A stretch of DNA of 64,000 bases from Schlesneria sphaerica (lineage in GTDB: Bacteria; Planctomycetota; Planctomycetia; Planctomycetales; Planctomycetaceae). Below are positions 1 to 8,621 of the stretch, piece after piece (position 1 is the stretch's first letter; each line of letters starts with the position of its first letter). The notes under the pieces were generated by a model that worked only from the letters and a program-made list of their open reading frames with translations, made no database searches and was not told the DNA's origin. A program made the position numbers and the translations under genes. Where the stretch lies: assembly GCF_044336245.1 (NCBI RefSeq), contig NZ_CP172346.1, forward strand, positions 2,542,001 to 2,606,000, read 5' to 3'.

Positions 1-390
1 CGTGATCTGCACTCGCTGCTGATTCAGGCGTTGCTCGGCCTCGCGGACGGCAGCATCATGAATCAGCGGGACGAGACTCAGTCGATCGTGATTTGCGACA
101 ACGCGAATAAAATCTGCGAATAGTGGGGTCGATCGCGGAACCACAACTTTTTCAAGCAGTTGCAGCTTCGCTTCGACGCTCAACCCCTGCGCCCGCAGCA
201 TTTGGTCAAACTCGGGGTTCTGTTGCAGTACGTCTGTGACGAACGACCCGAGTTCTTCCAGTGCCGCAGGAATCCCGCCTGCTTTCTCGGCAGATTCGAG
301 ATAGGCGTGTGAGTAGACCTTTGCCACCGACTGGGCACGTGGATCTTCTAACACGGAGGAGATTTGAGTGCGGAGATCTTGCGAATCCAC
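1..390 (-). CDS. atpH: ATP synthase F1 subunit delta (partial, N-terminal part)
   Basis: The minus-strand reading frame is open from here to the left edge and encodes about 130 residues of an all-helical protein with the look of the delta/OSCP N-terminal domain (AKVYSHAYLESAEKAG, then LRAQGLSVEAKLQLLEKVV). Delta links the peripheral stalk b subunits to the top of F1. The chosen GTG start at 388-390 has a GGGAG ribosome site 8-9 nt upstream and begins 13 nt after the atpF stop. An in-frame ATG at 418-420 would overlap atpF by 17 nt and has no good ribosome site. It is the last gene of the atp run visible here, and its position after atpF is the standard bacterial order. The C-terminus lies outside the window. 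Confidence 0.85.
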   Translation of the reverse strand, partial: MDSQDLRTQISSVLEDPRAQSVAKVYSHAYLESAEKAGGIPAALEELGSFVTDVLQQNPEFDQMLRAQGLSVEAKLQLLEKVVVPRSTPLFADFIRVVANHDRLSLVPLIHDAAVREAEQRLNQQRVQIT

Positions 391-403
391 GTCAGCCGAC
401 TCC

Positions 404-1078
404 CTAGTTCCGCCGAACATTAATTTGTGACAGTGCTTCTTTCACGAGACGATCATGGTCATCGCCAGAAAGGCTCCGACCAATCACATTCTCGGTTGCG
501 TTGACGACGTTGGTTGACACGAAGTCAAACAATTCCGTCAACGCCTGATCGCGTGATCGCTCGATGTCAGCAATCGCCCGCTGCCGCGAAGCGTCTGCTT
601 CCTTCTGGGCCGTTGCCAGAATCTCTTGCTTGGTGTGCTCGGCATCCCGGCGGGCTTCCGCCAGGATCTCACGGACTTCTTCCTGCACCTTGGCAAGCTT
701 CAGTTCGTGTTCTTTGAGCAGTGCCTCGGCTTTGGTGCGAGATACTTCGGCGTCAGCAATGTTCTGCTGAATGCCTCGTTCCCGCTCGCTCAAACCTGCC
801 CTGAGTGGCCCCCAGGCACCGACTCGAAGCACGACCAGGTAAACGGCAAAGGTAATCAATGAGAAAAAAGCAAGATCCTTGCTGAATGTCATTGGCAACC
901 CGCCGTGCTCCCCGTGCCCGCCCTCAGCGTGTGCGTCACCATGGGCACCGTCAGGAGTATGCGCCGCGTCTCCATGTGCATCCGCATGGACAGGATCCGC
1001 CGCGAATGCAACCTGAGGTGCATGCAACGCAACGCACACCATGGCCACAGCAACAAATTGCGAGATGATCCGAAACAT
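404..1078 (-). CDS. atpF: ATP synthase Fo subunit b with signal peptide and His-rich segment
   Basis: This encodes the peripheral-stalk b subunit (224 aa from the chosen ATG). Residues 1-26 look like a cleavable signal peptide ending AFA. Residues 31-58 are rich in His, Asp and Gly (7 His). One membrane helix follows at about 68-88, then a long charged coiled coil at about 95-205, as expected for subunit b. Bacterial b subunits usually start directly with the membrane helix, so the signal peptide plus His-rich stretch is an elaboration. If the signal is cleaved, that stretch would lie outside the membrane. The frame is open further upstream to 1129, but that extension is not signal-like and would nearly abut the atpE stop. 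It lies between atpE and atpH on the same strand. Confidence 0.9.
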   Translation of the reverse strand: MFRIISQFVAVAMVCVALHAPQVAFAADPVHADAHGDAAHTPDGAHGDAHAEGGHGEHGGLPMTFSKDLAFFSLITFAVYLVVLRVGAWGPLRAGLSERERGIQQNIADAEVSRTKAEALLKEHELKLAKVQEEVREILAEARRDAEHTKQEILATAQKEADASRQRAIADIERSRDQALTELFDFVSTNVVNATENVIGRSLSGDDHDRLVKEALSQINVRRN

Positions 1079-1125
1079 ACCCAGAACTCTCAGACAAGAA
1101 ACAGTACGGACGATAGGGACAAGCA

Positions 1126-1449
1126 TCACTGAGCGATGTAAGGACGGTAGCCAGTGTTGTTGAGCATGCAGACGATCAGGGCGAAGAACGTCGCACCTTC
1201 GATCAGAGCGGCTGCAATGATCATGGCGGTCTGGATGCTGCCAGCGACTTCTGGCTGACGAGCCATCCCTTCGACAGCGGCAACACCGATACGGCCGATA
1301 CCGTAAGCAGCACCACAGATCACAACAGCGGCACCGAAAGCAGCGGAAAAGTGAATTCCACCAGCACCACCTTCAGCGGCGAAAGCGGGCGCGGCGAAAG
1401 CGAAAACCAAAGCGATACCGTAGCACAACACTCGCAGATTCTGACTCAC
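1126..1449 (-). CDS. atpE: ATP synthase Fo subunit c with N-terminal signal sequence
   Basis: This encodes the proteolipid ring subunit (107 aa). The start is GTG at 1447-1449 because a strong AGGAG lies 7 nt upstream; an upstream in-frame ATG at 1498-1500 has no such site. Residues 1-24 form a hydrophobic signal sequence ending PAFA. Two transmembrane helices follow (about 34-58 and 72-97), joined by the polar RQPE loop at 64-67. The ion-binding carboxylate is Glu84 in helix 2. It is followed by Gly, and helix 1 lacks the Gln typical of sodium-type rings, so proton coupling is inferred. Most c subunits are about 80 aa and lack a signal sequence, so processing before ring assembly is likely. 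It lies 61 nt after atpB. Confidence 0.92.
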   Translation of the reverse strand: MSQNLRVLCYGIALVFAFAAPAFAAEGGAGGIHFSAAFGAAVVICGAAYGIGRIGVAAVEGMARQPEVAGSIQTAMIIAAALIEGATFFALIVCMLNNTGYRPYIAQ

Positions 1450-1510
1450 GTTAACTCTCCTGACCGGGAAACTTGGGACAAACCCAAAGACATTTGGCAA
1501 ACCGAAAACA

Positions 1511-2497
1511 TTAGTGAGGATTCACTGCCGCACTGATGAATAACGACGTCAACAAAGCAAACACATAGGCTTGAAGGAACGCCACGAACAGTTCCAGCAA
1601 ACCGACACCCACCTGAGCGAGGATACTGGCAGGCGTGACCAGGTTCCACAAGAACCCATCCACGACTGCAATAAAGCCCAGGAAGACACCCAGCACTGTG
1701 TGACCGGCCATGATGTTCGCAAACAATCGAACAGCCAGAACACCGTGCTTGATCAGCAGACCACCTGCTTCGATGATCCAGATCAACGGCAACAGGATGA
1801 TCGCGATCGGACCGGGCAGGTCCATATGAGGCACAAGTGACTTCAGGAAGCCACCGAAGCCTGACTTTTGAGAACCGAAAAAGACCACATGCAGGAATGT
1901 CACCGCAGCAAGCATTCCCGTGACATTAATATCGGCCGTCGGTGAACCGAGCAACGGGATCGCCCCGAGCAGGTTACAGAACAGAATGTAGAAAAAGACA
2001 CTCCAGACATAGGGCAGAAACTTATCGGCAGGATGACTGACATCAACCGCCGCATAGCCCGAAGGGGTCAAGGCGACATGACCACCCGCGAGTACTGCGT
2101 CAGCACCGGAGTGTGACTGACTCAGTACGACCGCCGGACTGCCGTGTGAAGAGTGAGAATTTCCGTGATCCGCATGAGCATGATCTGCGTTGCCGTGATC
2201 ATCATGATGATCGTCGTGGGGGTAGCCAATCGATGGTCGGACGATCTCGTCACGAACATACAGTGCCAGCATTTCCCAGAAGTTCCAGAAGCCACCCTTA
2301 ACTGGCGTACCGTTCTTGACCCGTCCAGCGAGCCCCCGGAACACAAGAAAGACCAGAACGGCAGCCACGATCTGCAAGACCATATACTTGGTCCATCGCC
2401 CCGGGAGCACCAAGTGCTCACCGCGACCAAGCAGATCGAGAACAAACCGGGGCAATTCCCAGACTTGACCGTCTCGTACGTGATGAAATGGATCCAT
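1511..2497 (-). CDS. atpB: ATP synthase Fo subunit a with His-rich loop
   Basis: This encodes the proton-channel subunit (328 aa from the ATG at 2495-2497). Transmembrane segments are visible at about 38-58, 160-180, 193-208, 227-245, 262-285 and 295-322. The stator Arg lies in VLAVRLFANIMAG (Arg257), and the C-terminus has the usual LQAYVFALL helix. Between the first and second hydrophobic segments, residues 94-118 carry nine His among Asp residues, followed by a further 35-residue Ala/Gly/Ser linker. This makes the subunit about 55 residues longer than the E. coli protein. By homology to the E. coli topology this loop faces the cytoplasm. It sits between atpI and atpE in the operon. The frame also offers an ATG at 2525-2527 ten codons upstream. 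Confidence 0.93.
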   Translation of the reverse strand: MDPFHHVRDGQVWELPRFVLDLLGRGEHLVLPGRWTKYMVLQIVAAVLVFLVFRGLAGRVKNGTPVKGGFWNFWEMLALYVRDEIVRPSIGYPHDDHHDDHGNADHAHADHGNSHSSHGSPAVVLSQSHSGADAVLAGGHVALTPSGYAAVDVSHPADKFLPYVWSVFFYILFCNLLGAIPLLGSPTADINVTGMLAAVTFLHVVFFGSQKSGFGGFLKSLVPHMDLPGPIAIILLPLIWIIEAGGLLIKHGVLAVRLFANIMAGHTVLGVFLGFIAVVDGFLWNLVTPASILAQVGVGLLELFVAFLQAYVFALLTSLFISAAVNPH

Positions 2498-2537
2498 ATC
2501 CGCTGCCAAACCTACAAAAAGGCACAAGCTGCCAGAC

Positions 2538-2927
2538 TCAACCGGAACTGGAGGGTGACAAGACCAGCCACGTCTCCAAAGCCAGCGCCACCATATATGC
2601 AGTCAGCAACCAGATCGTAAACTCGTAGAAGCCTAGATCCGGCCGCAGATTCTTAACCGCCAACACACCCACCAGCACGAAGATCATTCGATTCATCATC
2701 GCCACGAGGACGAGATAAACAGCAAGCGACCCCTGCTTGACGAGCCCACCGATGAGAATTGTGAGCCAACCGGGAATCAGGCACAGTAACCCGGAGATCA
2801 CAACCCCTTCAACACCCTTGGGACCGACCCATTGAAATGCAACCGCGGCAGCAAGACCGCTCAGCCCAACCATCACCAGCGTGAACAAAGCCTGACGCCA
2901 GAGCAGGGAACGCAGGTCACCCCTCAC
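2538..2927 (-). CDS. atpI: ATP synthase subunit I-like membrane protein
   Basis: A 129-aa protein with four predicted membrane helices, separated by short loops and ending in a Ser/Gly tail. It sits immediately before atpB and after an AtpZ-like gene, the place held by AtpI (UncI) in many operons. AtpI proteins assist assembly of the c-ring or act with AtpZ in cation transport. The start is GTG at 2925-2927, with AAGGA about 8 nt upstream. Sequence identity to any specific AtpI subfamily cannot be judged by eye, so the assignment rests mainly on size, topology and operon position. AtpR of N-type ATPases is an alternative. Confidence 0.65.
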   Translation of the reverse strand: MRGDLRSLLWRQALFTLVMVGLSGLAAAVAFQWVGPKGVEGVVISGLLCLIPGWLTILIGGLVKQGSLAVYLVLVAMMNRMIFVLVGVLAVKNLRPDLGFYEFTIWLLTAYMVALALETWLVLSPSSSG

Positions 2928-2948
2928 GCTATTCCTTCTCCCCAGACT

Positions 2949-3185
2949 TCAGACCCTGGAATTCATATCCTTCACCAGCCGAAGCAACTCGAGCATCGAT
3001 ACAGCAAAACCGAGAGCGGCACCCAGCACCAGCAACCACGGACCCGTATTGAACTGAGTATCCAGCCACCAGCCGACTAACGAAGGAAATGCCATCTGCA
3101 TCCCGATGGACGTCACCCTCGTCGCCAGAACGTAACCCCGAGCAACTGCACTGCGACCATCGCGATCATTATCGCTCTGCGTCAT
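2949..3185 (-). CDS. atpZ: AtpZ/AtpI-family membrane protein
   Basis: A 78-aa protein with two membrane helices. The motif PSLVGWWLDTQFNTGPW is the hallmark of the AtpZ/AtpI family (in relatives, G-x-x-LD-x-x-F-x-T-x-P), and the second helix ends in LLRLVKDM. AtpZ is thought to act with AtpI in assembly or in magnesium/calcium transport that supports ATP synthase. The ATG at 3183-3185 has GAGG 7 nt upstream. It is the first gene of the operon, 21 nt before atpI, so the operon promoter should lie in the 300-bp spacer at 3186-3488 shared with the divergent MFS gene. Confidence 0.8.
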   Translation of the reverse strand: MTQSDNDRDGRSAVARGYVLATRVTSIGMQMAFPSLVGWWLDTQFNTGPWLLVLGAALGFAVSMLELLRLVKDMNSRV

Positions 3186-3488
3186 CTGCCAGCCTCAGCA
3201 ACGGCTTAAGGTTCGTTCAGAAAGTCGGAATCCTATCCATGTGGAATTCGCCTGTCAAAGCAAGTGGTTTCGTGTCAGGAGAATTCTCATTTTTGAGGCA
3301 TCGCAATCGCGACGATAGCCAAAGTCGGCAAGCCGCGATTCCGCTCCTGACGATTATCGGGCGCCTTGTCTGGCCTGTTTGGTCCTTACATCGCGTCTTA
3401 GTTGTGGGTGAAGCGCGCAGGGCTTAAACTCTGGGTTCCGCGTCCCTGCCGTTCCATCCTGCCGAGAGACACCCTCTGAGGAGTTTTC
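3186..3488. other. Divergent intergenic region, atp operon / MFS transporter
   Basis: About 300 bp between two divergent genes. It must hold promoters in both directions, but no convincing -35/-10 pair was found. The rightmost end carries GAGGAG, the ribosome site of the MFS gene. No RNA gene or repeat was seen. Confidence 0.5.
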
Positions 3489-5036
3489 ATGTCCGCTCCC
3501 GCCCCGTCTACTTCTGCTGAGCCGCTTCGACTGACCAGTACGCAATGGCTGATCTGTATTATCGCGGCAATTGGATTCGCATTCGATATCTACGAACTCT
3601 TGATGCTGCCGCTCGTCATTGCGCCTGCGTTGAAAGAGCTCGGCAATATTACACCCGCCAATAAAGAACTCTTCGCGTTCTGGTTCGGCTTGCTGTTCTA
3701 TGTTCCTGCCGTTTGCGGGGGGATCTTCGGCCTGCTGGGTGGTTATCTGACAGACCGGCTTGGCCGCCGCCGTGTCTTAACCTGGAGTATCCTGCTCTAC
3801 GCGTTCTCCGCATTTGCAGCGGGATATTCAACCAACTTGCCAATGCTGCTTTTCTTCCGCACGACGACGTTCATCGGTGTCTGTATCGAGTTCGTGGCCG
3901 CTGTCGCCTGGCTGGCAGAACTTTTCGACAACCCGACACAGCGCGAAAAGGTACTTGGCTATACCCAGGCGTTCTCGTCCATTGGGGGATTGCTGGTCGC
4001 GATTGCTAACGGACTGATTCTTGTCTACGCCGGCAAGTTGCCGCAGATCGTTTTGCCTGGATTCTTAAATCTGTTCGGTGGGGAAATCGCTGATCCACAC
4101 GCCGCATGGAGATACACGCTGATGTCCGGTATTATTCCGGCCATCCCTCTGATCATCATCCGCCCATTTCTTCCCGAGTCCCCCAAGTGGGCCCAGAAGA
4201 AAGCTGCTGGAACACTGCGTCGCCCCAGTATTGCTGAGCTGTTCTCTGCCGAACTGCGAACCACGACTCTCGTGACGACCGCCATGTTTGCCTGCAGCTA
4301 CGGAGTCGCTTTCGGTGCGATTCAGCAGATGCCACAGATCGTCGGTGGAATCGATGCCGTGAAAGCAGAAATGGAGACACGCGCCAGCGCGGCAAAAGAA
4401 AAAGCCCTTGCCAGCGCAGCAGGCCAGGAGGACGCCGCGGATAAAGCCAAGGCAGCCGCTGGTCAAGCCGCCGGCAAGGCTCGCCAGGAGAAAGCCGCCG
4501 AGTACACGAAGGCCCAGGAAATTGGAGGTCTTGTCGGCCGTTTTGCCCTGGCAGCGCTTGTGGTCGTCTTCGCCAGCCGCAGGAACCTGCTCCGTGTCTT
4601 CCTGATTCCAGGACTGATCCTCACGCCGCTGATCTTCATCGCGTTCTCTCAAGGGAAAGACACGACTTTCTTCAGCGCCGATATCAGTTGGATCCCCGGG
4701 TTCCACGGATTACATATCTCGTTGCTGGGAATCGGGATTTTCCTTGCCGGATTCTTCACCGTAGCCCAGTTCAGCTTCTGGGGTAACTACCTGCCGCATG
4801 CCTATCCGATGCACCTGCGTGGCACTGGTGAGAGCTTCGCCGCGAACATTGGCGGCCGGATGATTGGAACGCCATTCGCCGCCGTCACGCAATATCTTGC
4901 ACTTCAATCATTTGTTCCCGGAGCATCACCGGAAGCCAAGACCGCCTATGTCGCTGCGGGGGTGGCTGGCACGTTGTTCCTCCTCAATCTCATTCTGTCG
5001 TGCTTCCTGCCAGAACCGAAGCCCGAGCACGACTGA
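3489..5036 (+). CDS. MFS transporter with Ala-rich insertion
   Basis: A 515-aa major facilitator superfamily transporter. The signature GGYLTDRLGRRRVLTW lies in the loop between helices 2 and 3, and about twelve hydrophobic segments are visible. Between helices 7 and 8 (roughly residues 290-340) there is a charged Ala/Lys/Glu/Gln-rich stretch with coiled-coil character that usual family members lack. By normal MFS topology this loop faces the periplasm. The architecture resembles the sugar/metabolite-proton symporter group, but the substrate cannot be read. The ATG has GAGGAG 6 nt upstream. It stands alone before leuD, 43 nt apart on the same strand, so co-transcription is possible. Confidence 0.85.
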   Translation: MSAPAPSTSAEPLRLTSTQWLICIIAAIGFAFDIYELLMLPLVIAPALKELGNITPANKELFAFWFGLLFYVPAVCGGIFGLLGGYLTDRLGRRRVLTWSILLYAFSAFAAGYSTNLPMLLFFRTTTFIGVCIEFVAAVAWLAELFDNPTQREKVLGYTQAFSSIGGLLVAIANGLILVYAGKLPQIVLPGFLNLFGGEIADPHAAWRYTLMSGIIPAIPLIIIRPFLPESPKWAQKKAAGTLRRPSIAELFSAELRTTTLVTTAMFACSYGVAFGAIQQMPQIVGGIDAVKAEMETRASAAKEKALASAAGQEDAADKAKAAAGQAAGKARQEKAAEYTKAQEIGGLVGRFALAALVVVFASRRNLLRVFLIPGLILTPLIFIAFSQGKDTTFFSADISWIPGFHGLHISLLGIGIFLAGFFTVAQFSFWGNYLPHAYPMHLRGTGESFAANIGGRMIGTPFAAVTQYLALQSFVPGASPEAKTAYVAAGVAGTLFLLNLILSCFLPEPKPEHD

Positions 5037-5079
5037 TCTGATATTCTGCGAATAGCCTCTTCATTGACTGGAAACGATT

Positions 5080-5673
5080 ATGAAAAGCATTACTCAGGTA
5101 ACGGGAACCGGTGTTCCGTTGCTGCTCGACGACATTGATACCGATCGCATCATTCCTGCCCGCTTCCTGCGGTGCGTTACGTTCGACGGACTTGGCGAGC
5201 ATGCCTTTGAAGACGATCGATTGCAGGACAAGTCCCACCCATTTGACGATCCACGATACAAGTCAGGCTCAGTCCTGATCAGTGGTCGCAACTTTGGCTG
5301 TGGCTCTTCCCGTGAGCACGCTCCACAGGCTCTGATGCGCTGGGGAATCAAGGCGATTATCGCCGAATCCTTTGCCGAGATTTTCTTCGGTAACTGCACG
5401 ACTCTGGGCATCCCCTGTGTCTGTGCTGCTCGTGCCGACCTGGATCGACTGAATCGCATGGTGGCGGACAACCCCGTGCAGTTGATCAAGGTGGACCTGA
5501 TGGCTAAGCAGATCCAGGCAGGGGACCTGACGTTCCCCGTGACGATCCTCGAAAGTGCAAGATCCTCACTGACCACGGGCAACTGGGACTTTCTCGGTCA
5601 ACTTCTCGAAGGAGCTGACGCCGTGAAGTCGTCCTCTGCGCAGTTGCCCTACATGAATTCCTTTAAGGCCTGA
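5080..5673 (+). CDS. leuD: 3-isopropylmalate dehydratase small subunit
   Basis: A 197-aa swivel-domain subunit of isopropylmalate isomerase, which converts 2-isopropylmalate to 3-isopropylmalate in leucine biosynthesis together with the iron-sulfur LeuC subunit. The family motifs LDDIDTDRIIPARFL near the N-terminus and GRNFGCGSSREHAPQAL at about residues 68-84 are intact, and the length is normal. No leuC gene is present in the window, so the large subunit must be encoded elsewhere. A GGAAA ribosome site precedes the ATG. It is followed 33 nt later by a UbiB-family gene on the same strand. Confidence 0.95.
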   Translation: MKSITQVTGTGVPLLLDDIDTDRIIPARFLRCVTFDGLGEHAFEDDRLQDKSHPFDDPRYKSGSVLISGRNFGCGSSREHAPQALMRWGIKAIIAESFAEIFFGNCTTLGIPCVCAARADLDRLNRMVADNPVQLIKVDLMAKQIQAGDLTFPVTILESARSSLTTGNWDFLGQLLEGADAVKSSSAQLPYMNSFKA

Positions 5674-5706
5674 GTTGTCGTCTGTCACGAGTAACGGAGC
5701 ATCCCT

Positions 5707-7374
5707 GTGGAAGCCAATCCTTTTCGGCTGCTCCGTAATCTCGGACGAACCAGTGAAATTGTCACTGTTCTGCTGAATCACGGCTTCGGCGATCTCGTCG
5801 ACCGCATTGGGTTGCGGACGGTCTGGTATCGCTGGTGCCGTCTGTTCAGCCGGAAACCGGTTGAACCGATCAAGCACCTGAAGCAGGTCGAGCGGATCAG
5901 AATGACGCTCGAAACGCTTGGTCCGACTTTTATCAAGTTCGGCCAGGTCATGAGCACTCGTCCGGACCTTGTCCCGCGAGAGATGCTGCTCGAACTCCAA
6001 AAGCTCCAGGAGGGTGTTCCACCCTTTTCCTCCGAAGAAGCGGTCGCCCAGATTGAAAGTGAACTGGGCCGTCCTGTCGACACCCTGTACGCCGAATTCA
6101 ACCGAACGCCACTCGCCGCGGGGTCTCTGGGACAGGTCCACACCGCAGTCCATTTTGACGGAACTCCTCTGGCAGTGAAAATCCGTCGGCCGAACGCGGT
6201 GCGTGATGTCGAGCGTGATCTTCTGCTGATGCACGAACTGGCCATTCTGCTCGAGCGGAATGTTCCGGAAACACGCATCTTTGATCCGACGGGTCTCGTC
6301 AAACACTTCTCACGTTCGATTCGCCGTGAACTCAACTTCGATCGTGAAGGTCGAACCATGCTCGAGTTCAGCCGGTTGTTCGAGGACGATGCGACCCTGT
6401 ATGTTCCTCGGGTCTACGGCGACCTGAGCACCTCCGCAGTGCTCACCATGGAGTTTGTCGATGGCCTGAAAATTGACCAGCTCACGATGCTGACCGATTC
6501 GAAGTGGGGTCCCGCGGACATCGCAGCCAACGGCGCCCGTATTTTCATGAAGCAGGCCTTCCAGTTCGGTGTCTTCCACGGCGATCCCCATCCAGGCAAT
6601 ATCCGAATTCTGCGAGATGGGACACTGTGCCTGCTCGACTACGGCATGATCGGGATGATCGACGGAAGAACTCGCGAGCAGCTTCTGGATCTGCTGCTGG
6701 CAATCATTCGTCAGGACGTCAATTCCGCCATCAAGCTGATTCTGGCAATCGGCGAACCACACATGGAGGTGGACCGGGCGCTGCTGCAAATCGATGTCCG
6801 TGATTTCATCTCGAACTACTACGGCATCGACCTGGCTCATCTGAAAGTGGCTTCCGTCCTGTCAGACTTCGTGGCGATCCTGACGAACCACGGGATTCGC
6901 TGTCCGGGCAGCCTGATGCTGCTGATCCGCTGCCTTGTGACCCTGGAAGGAGTCGGCCGCACCCTGGACCCGGAATTCAACCTGGCAACACATCTGGAGC
7001 CCTTCGTCGAACGGTCTGTGCGTGAGCGCTATTCGCCCGCGCAGATGGCACAGCGTGTCTACGCCGACGCTCAGCACATGTGGCACTGCGTGCACGATCT
7101 TCCAAGCCAACTGAGCCGCACGCTGCACAAGCTCAGCACCGACGACTTACGTATTCAGCTCGAACATCGGAATCTGGATCACTTCATCCTCGAATTGGAA
7201 CGCTCAAGTAACCGGCTGGTCGTCGGAATGGTGATTGCAGCCCTGATTGTCGCTTCGGCCCTGATTATCTCAAAAGGGGCGAGCACCATCTGGGTCACCA
7301 TGCCGATCTATCTCCTTTCCAGTCTGCTGGCCATCTGGCTGATCTACGGAATTTTCCGCAGCGGACGACTTTAG
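5707..7374 (+). CDS. ABC1/AarF/UbiB-family atypical kinase
   Basis: A 555-aa protein of the UbiB (AarF, ABC1, COQ8) family, which supports ubiquinone or isoprenoid-lipid biosynthesis through an ATPase activity. The invariant KFGQ motif of the N-terminal extension (residues 77-80) and the Ala-rich loop AAGS (137-140) are visible, as are the HGDPHPGNI catalytic-loop motif and the DYGMIG metal-binding motif. Two transmembrane helices end the protein (about 505-525 and 530-550), as in bacterial UbiB. The start is GTG with GGAG 6-7 nt upstream. No ubi or menaquinone gene adjoins it, so the specific quinone pathway is not shown. Confidence 0.9.
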   Translation: MEANPFRLLRNLGRTSEIVTVLLNHGFGDLVDRIGLRTVWYRWCRLFSRKPVEPIKHLKQVERIRMTLETLGPTFIKFGQVMSTRPDLVPREMLLELQKLQEGVPPFSSEEAVAQIESELGRPVDTLYAEFNRTPLAAGSLGQVHTAVHFDGTPLAVKIRRPNAVRDVERDLLLMHELAILLERNVPETRIFDPTGLVKHFSRSIRRELNFDREGRTMLEFSRLFEDDATLYVPRVYGDLSTSAVLTMEFVDGLKIDQLTMLTDSKWGPADIAANGARIFMKQAFQFGVFHGDPHPGNIRILRDGTLCLLDYGMIGMIDGRTREQLLDLLLAIIRQDVNSAIKLILAIGEPHMEVDRALLQIDVRDFISNYYGIDLAHLKVASVLSDFVAILTNHGIRCPGSLMLLIRCLVTLEGVGRTLDPEFNLATHLEPFVERSVRERYSPAQMAQRVYADAQHMWHCVHDLPSQLSRTLHKLSTDDLRIQLEHRNLDHFILELERSSNRLVVGMVIAALIVASALIISKGASTIWVTMPIYLLSSLLAIWLIYGIFRSGRL

Positions 7375-7430
7375 ACGGGCAAAAGTGTAGAACTGCTCTC
7401 CTTCAGAACACTTCACCCGGGAGAACTACC

Positions 7431-8465
7431 ATGTCTGCATCACGTCGTGACTTTCTGGAATCGCTCGCCATCGGATCGACCGGACTCATGGGACTGTCTC
7501 TGGCGGGCTGTGCCGCATCAGGGGTCGCTCCCGCAGGAGACGGTGCAAGACCATTGCGAGCGGCGTTTTCCAATGCGGGACTGCAAAGCACCTGGTGCGA
7601 ACTCGGCAAGAAAACCGCTGAACTTTGGGGACGCCTGCTGAATATCGAAATCGAATGGTTCGATGGCGAATTCGATCCCGGCCGGCAACGTGACAAGATT
7701 GATTCGCTCACCGGCCGGGATTGGGATTTCTGCTGCTTTCAGGCCGTGCAGATTGATTCGCTGGCTGAGCCAGTCAAACGACTCAGGGACCGTGGGATTC
7801 CGGTCATCTCGATGGACACGTTGCTGGTTGACATGGACAAAATGCGCAACACCGGGGTCTGGTGCGAGGTCATGCCGGATCATGTTGACATGGCCGAGAA
7901 AAGCGTCGGCTACCTGATGAAGAAGATTGGTGGACGCGGGAAAGTCATCCACATCGGGGGCCTGGATGGACACAGCGGAGCGCAGGGTCGACGCCGGGGC
8001 TTTGAGAACATCGTGGAAAAGTTTCCGGATGTCGAAGTTGTCGGTGGGGGCGTTCGCTGGTGCGACTGGAAAAAGGAAAAAGCCCGGAACACCTTCGAAG
8101 CCTTGCTTCAGCAGGAGACGACACCGATCGCCGGTGCGTTCTTCCATAGTGACGACATGGCCCTGGGCGCCATCCCGGCACTGAAGGGGACGATTCACGA
8201 AAAGATGATCGTCGTCGCGGTCGATGGCCAGAAGGATGGACTCGACGCCATCAGGGCGGGGACACTCGCCGCTTCTGCGGTGAACCCCGTCTGCCGGATC
8301 CACCAGACAGCGCTGTTCCTTGGCCACTTCATCGCACGCAACAAGGAATCGGTCGATTCCGTTCCGCTGGAGATCATCACGCCGGGACCGCTGGTCACAA
8401 TGGATGATCCGCAGGCCCTGCAGGCGATGTATTACCTGGCCGACCCGCTGCACTGCATGGTGTAA
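7431..8465 (+). CDS. Tat-exported sugar-binding lipoprotein (Peripla_BP_4-like)
   Basis: A 344-aa periplasmic binding protein of the ribose/galactose-binding type. The N-terminus has twin arginines (SRRDFL) followed by a hydrophobic stretch and a lipobox LAGC, suggesting Tat export and lipid anchoring. The two-lobed fold shows as IEIEWFDGEFDPGRQRDKI, then VISMDTLLVD, GKVIHIGGLDGHSGAQGRRRGF, HSDDMALGAIPALKG and IVVAVDGQKDGLDAI. Such proteins deliver sugars or inositol to ABC importers or act as chemosensory receptors. No ABC permease or ATPase adjoins it, so the partner is encoded elsewhere or it acts as a sensor. The start is ATG after GGGAG. Confidence 0.88.
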   Translation: MSASRRDFLESLAIGSTGLMGLSLAGCAASGVAPAGDGARPLRAAFSNAGLQSTWCELGKKTAELWGRLLNIEIEWFDGEFDPGRQRDKIDSLTGRDWDFCCFQAVQIDSLAEPVKRLRDRGIPVISMDTLLVDMDKMRNTGVWCEVMPDHVDMAEKSVGYLMKKIGGRGKVIHIGGLDGHSGAQGRRRGFENIVEKFPDVEVVGGGVRWCDWKKEKARNTFEALLQQETTPIAGAFFHSDDMALGAIPALKGTIHEKMIVVAVDGQKDGLDAIRAGTLAASAVNPVCRIHQTALFLGHFIARNKESVDSVPLEIITPGPLVTMDDPQALQAMYYLADPLHCMV

Positions 8466-8621
8466 CCTGCATCGTCGCACTTGTCTGGTTTGACTTGTTT
8501 GGTGATCCGCCGAACACAATGGTTGGACGGGGCCAGCGAGACGTTTGTCCCATGGGTCACCGCCTCGCTGGGATGAATCGGAATGAAGTTCCGAAGCAAG
8601 CCCCTGGAAAAGATCGCGAAA

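Noticed and set aside
4065..4706. 213-aa antisense frame over the MFS transporter
   Set aside because: The opposite strand encodes an unmistakable transporter; composition is low complexity.
5566..6306. 246-aa antisense frame over the UbiB-family gene
   Set aside because: UbiB motifs are intact on the plus strand; the antisense has no domain.
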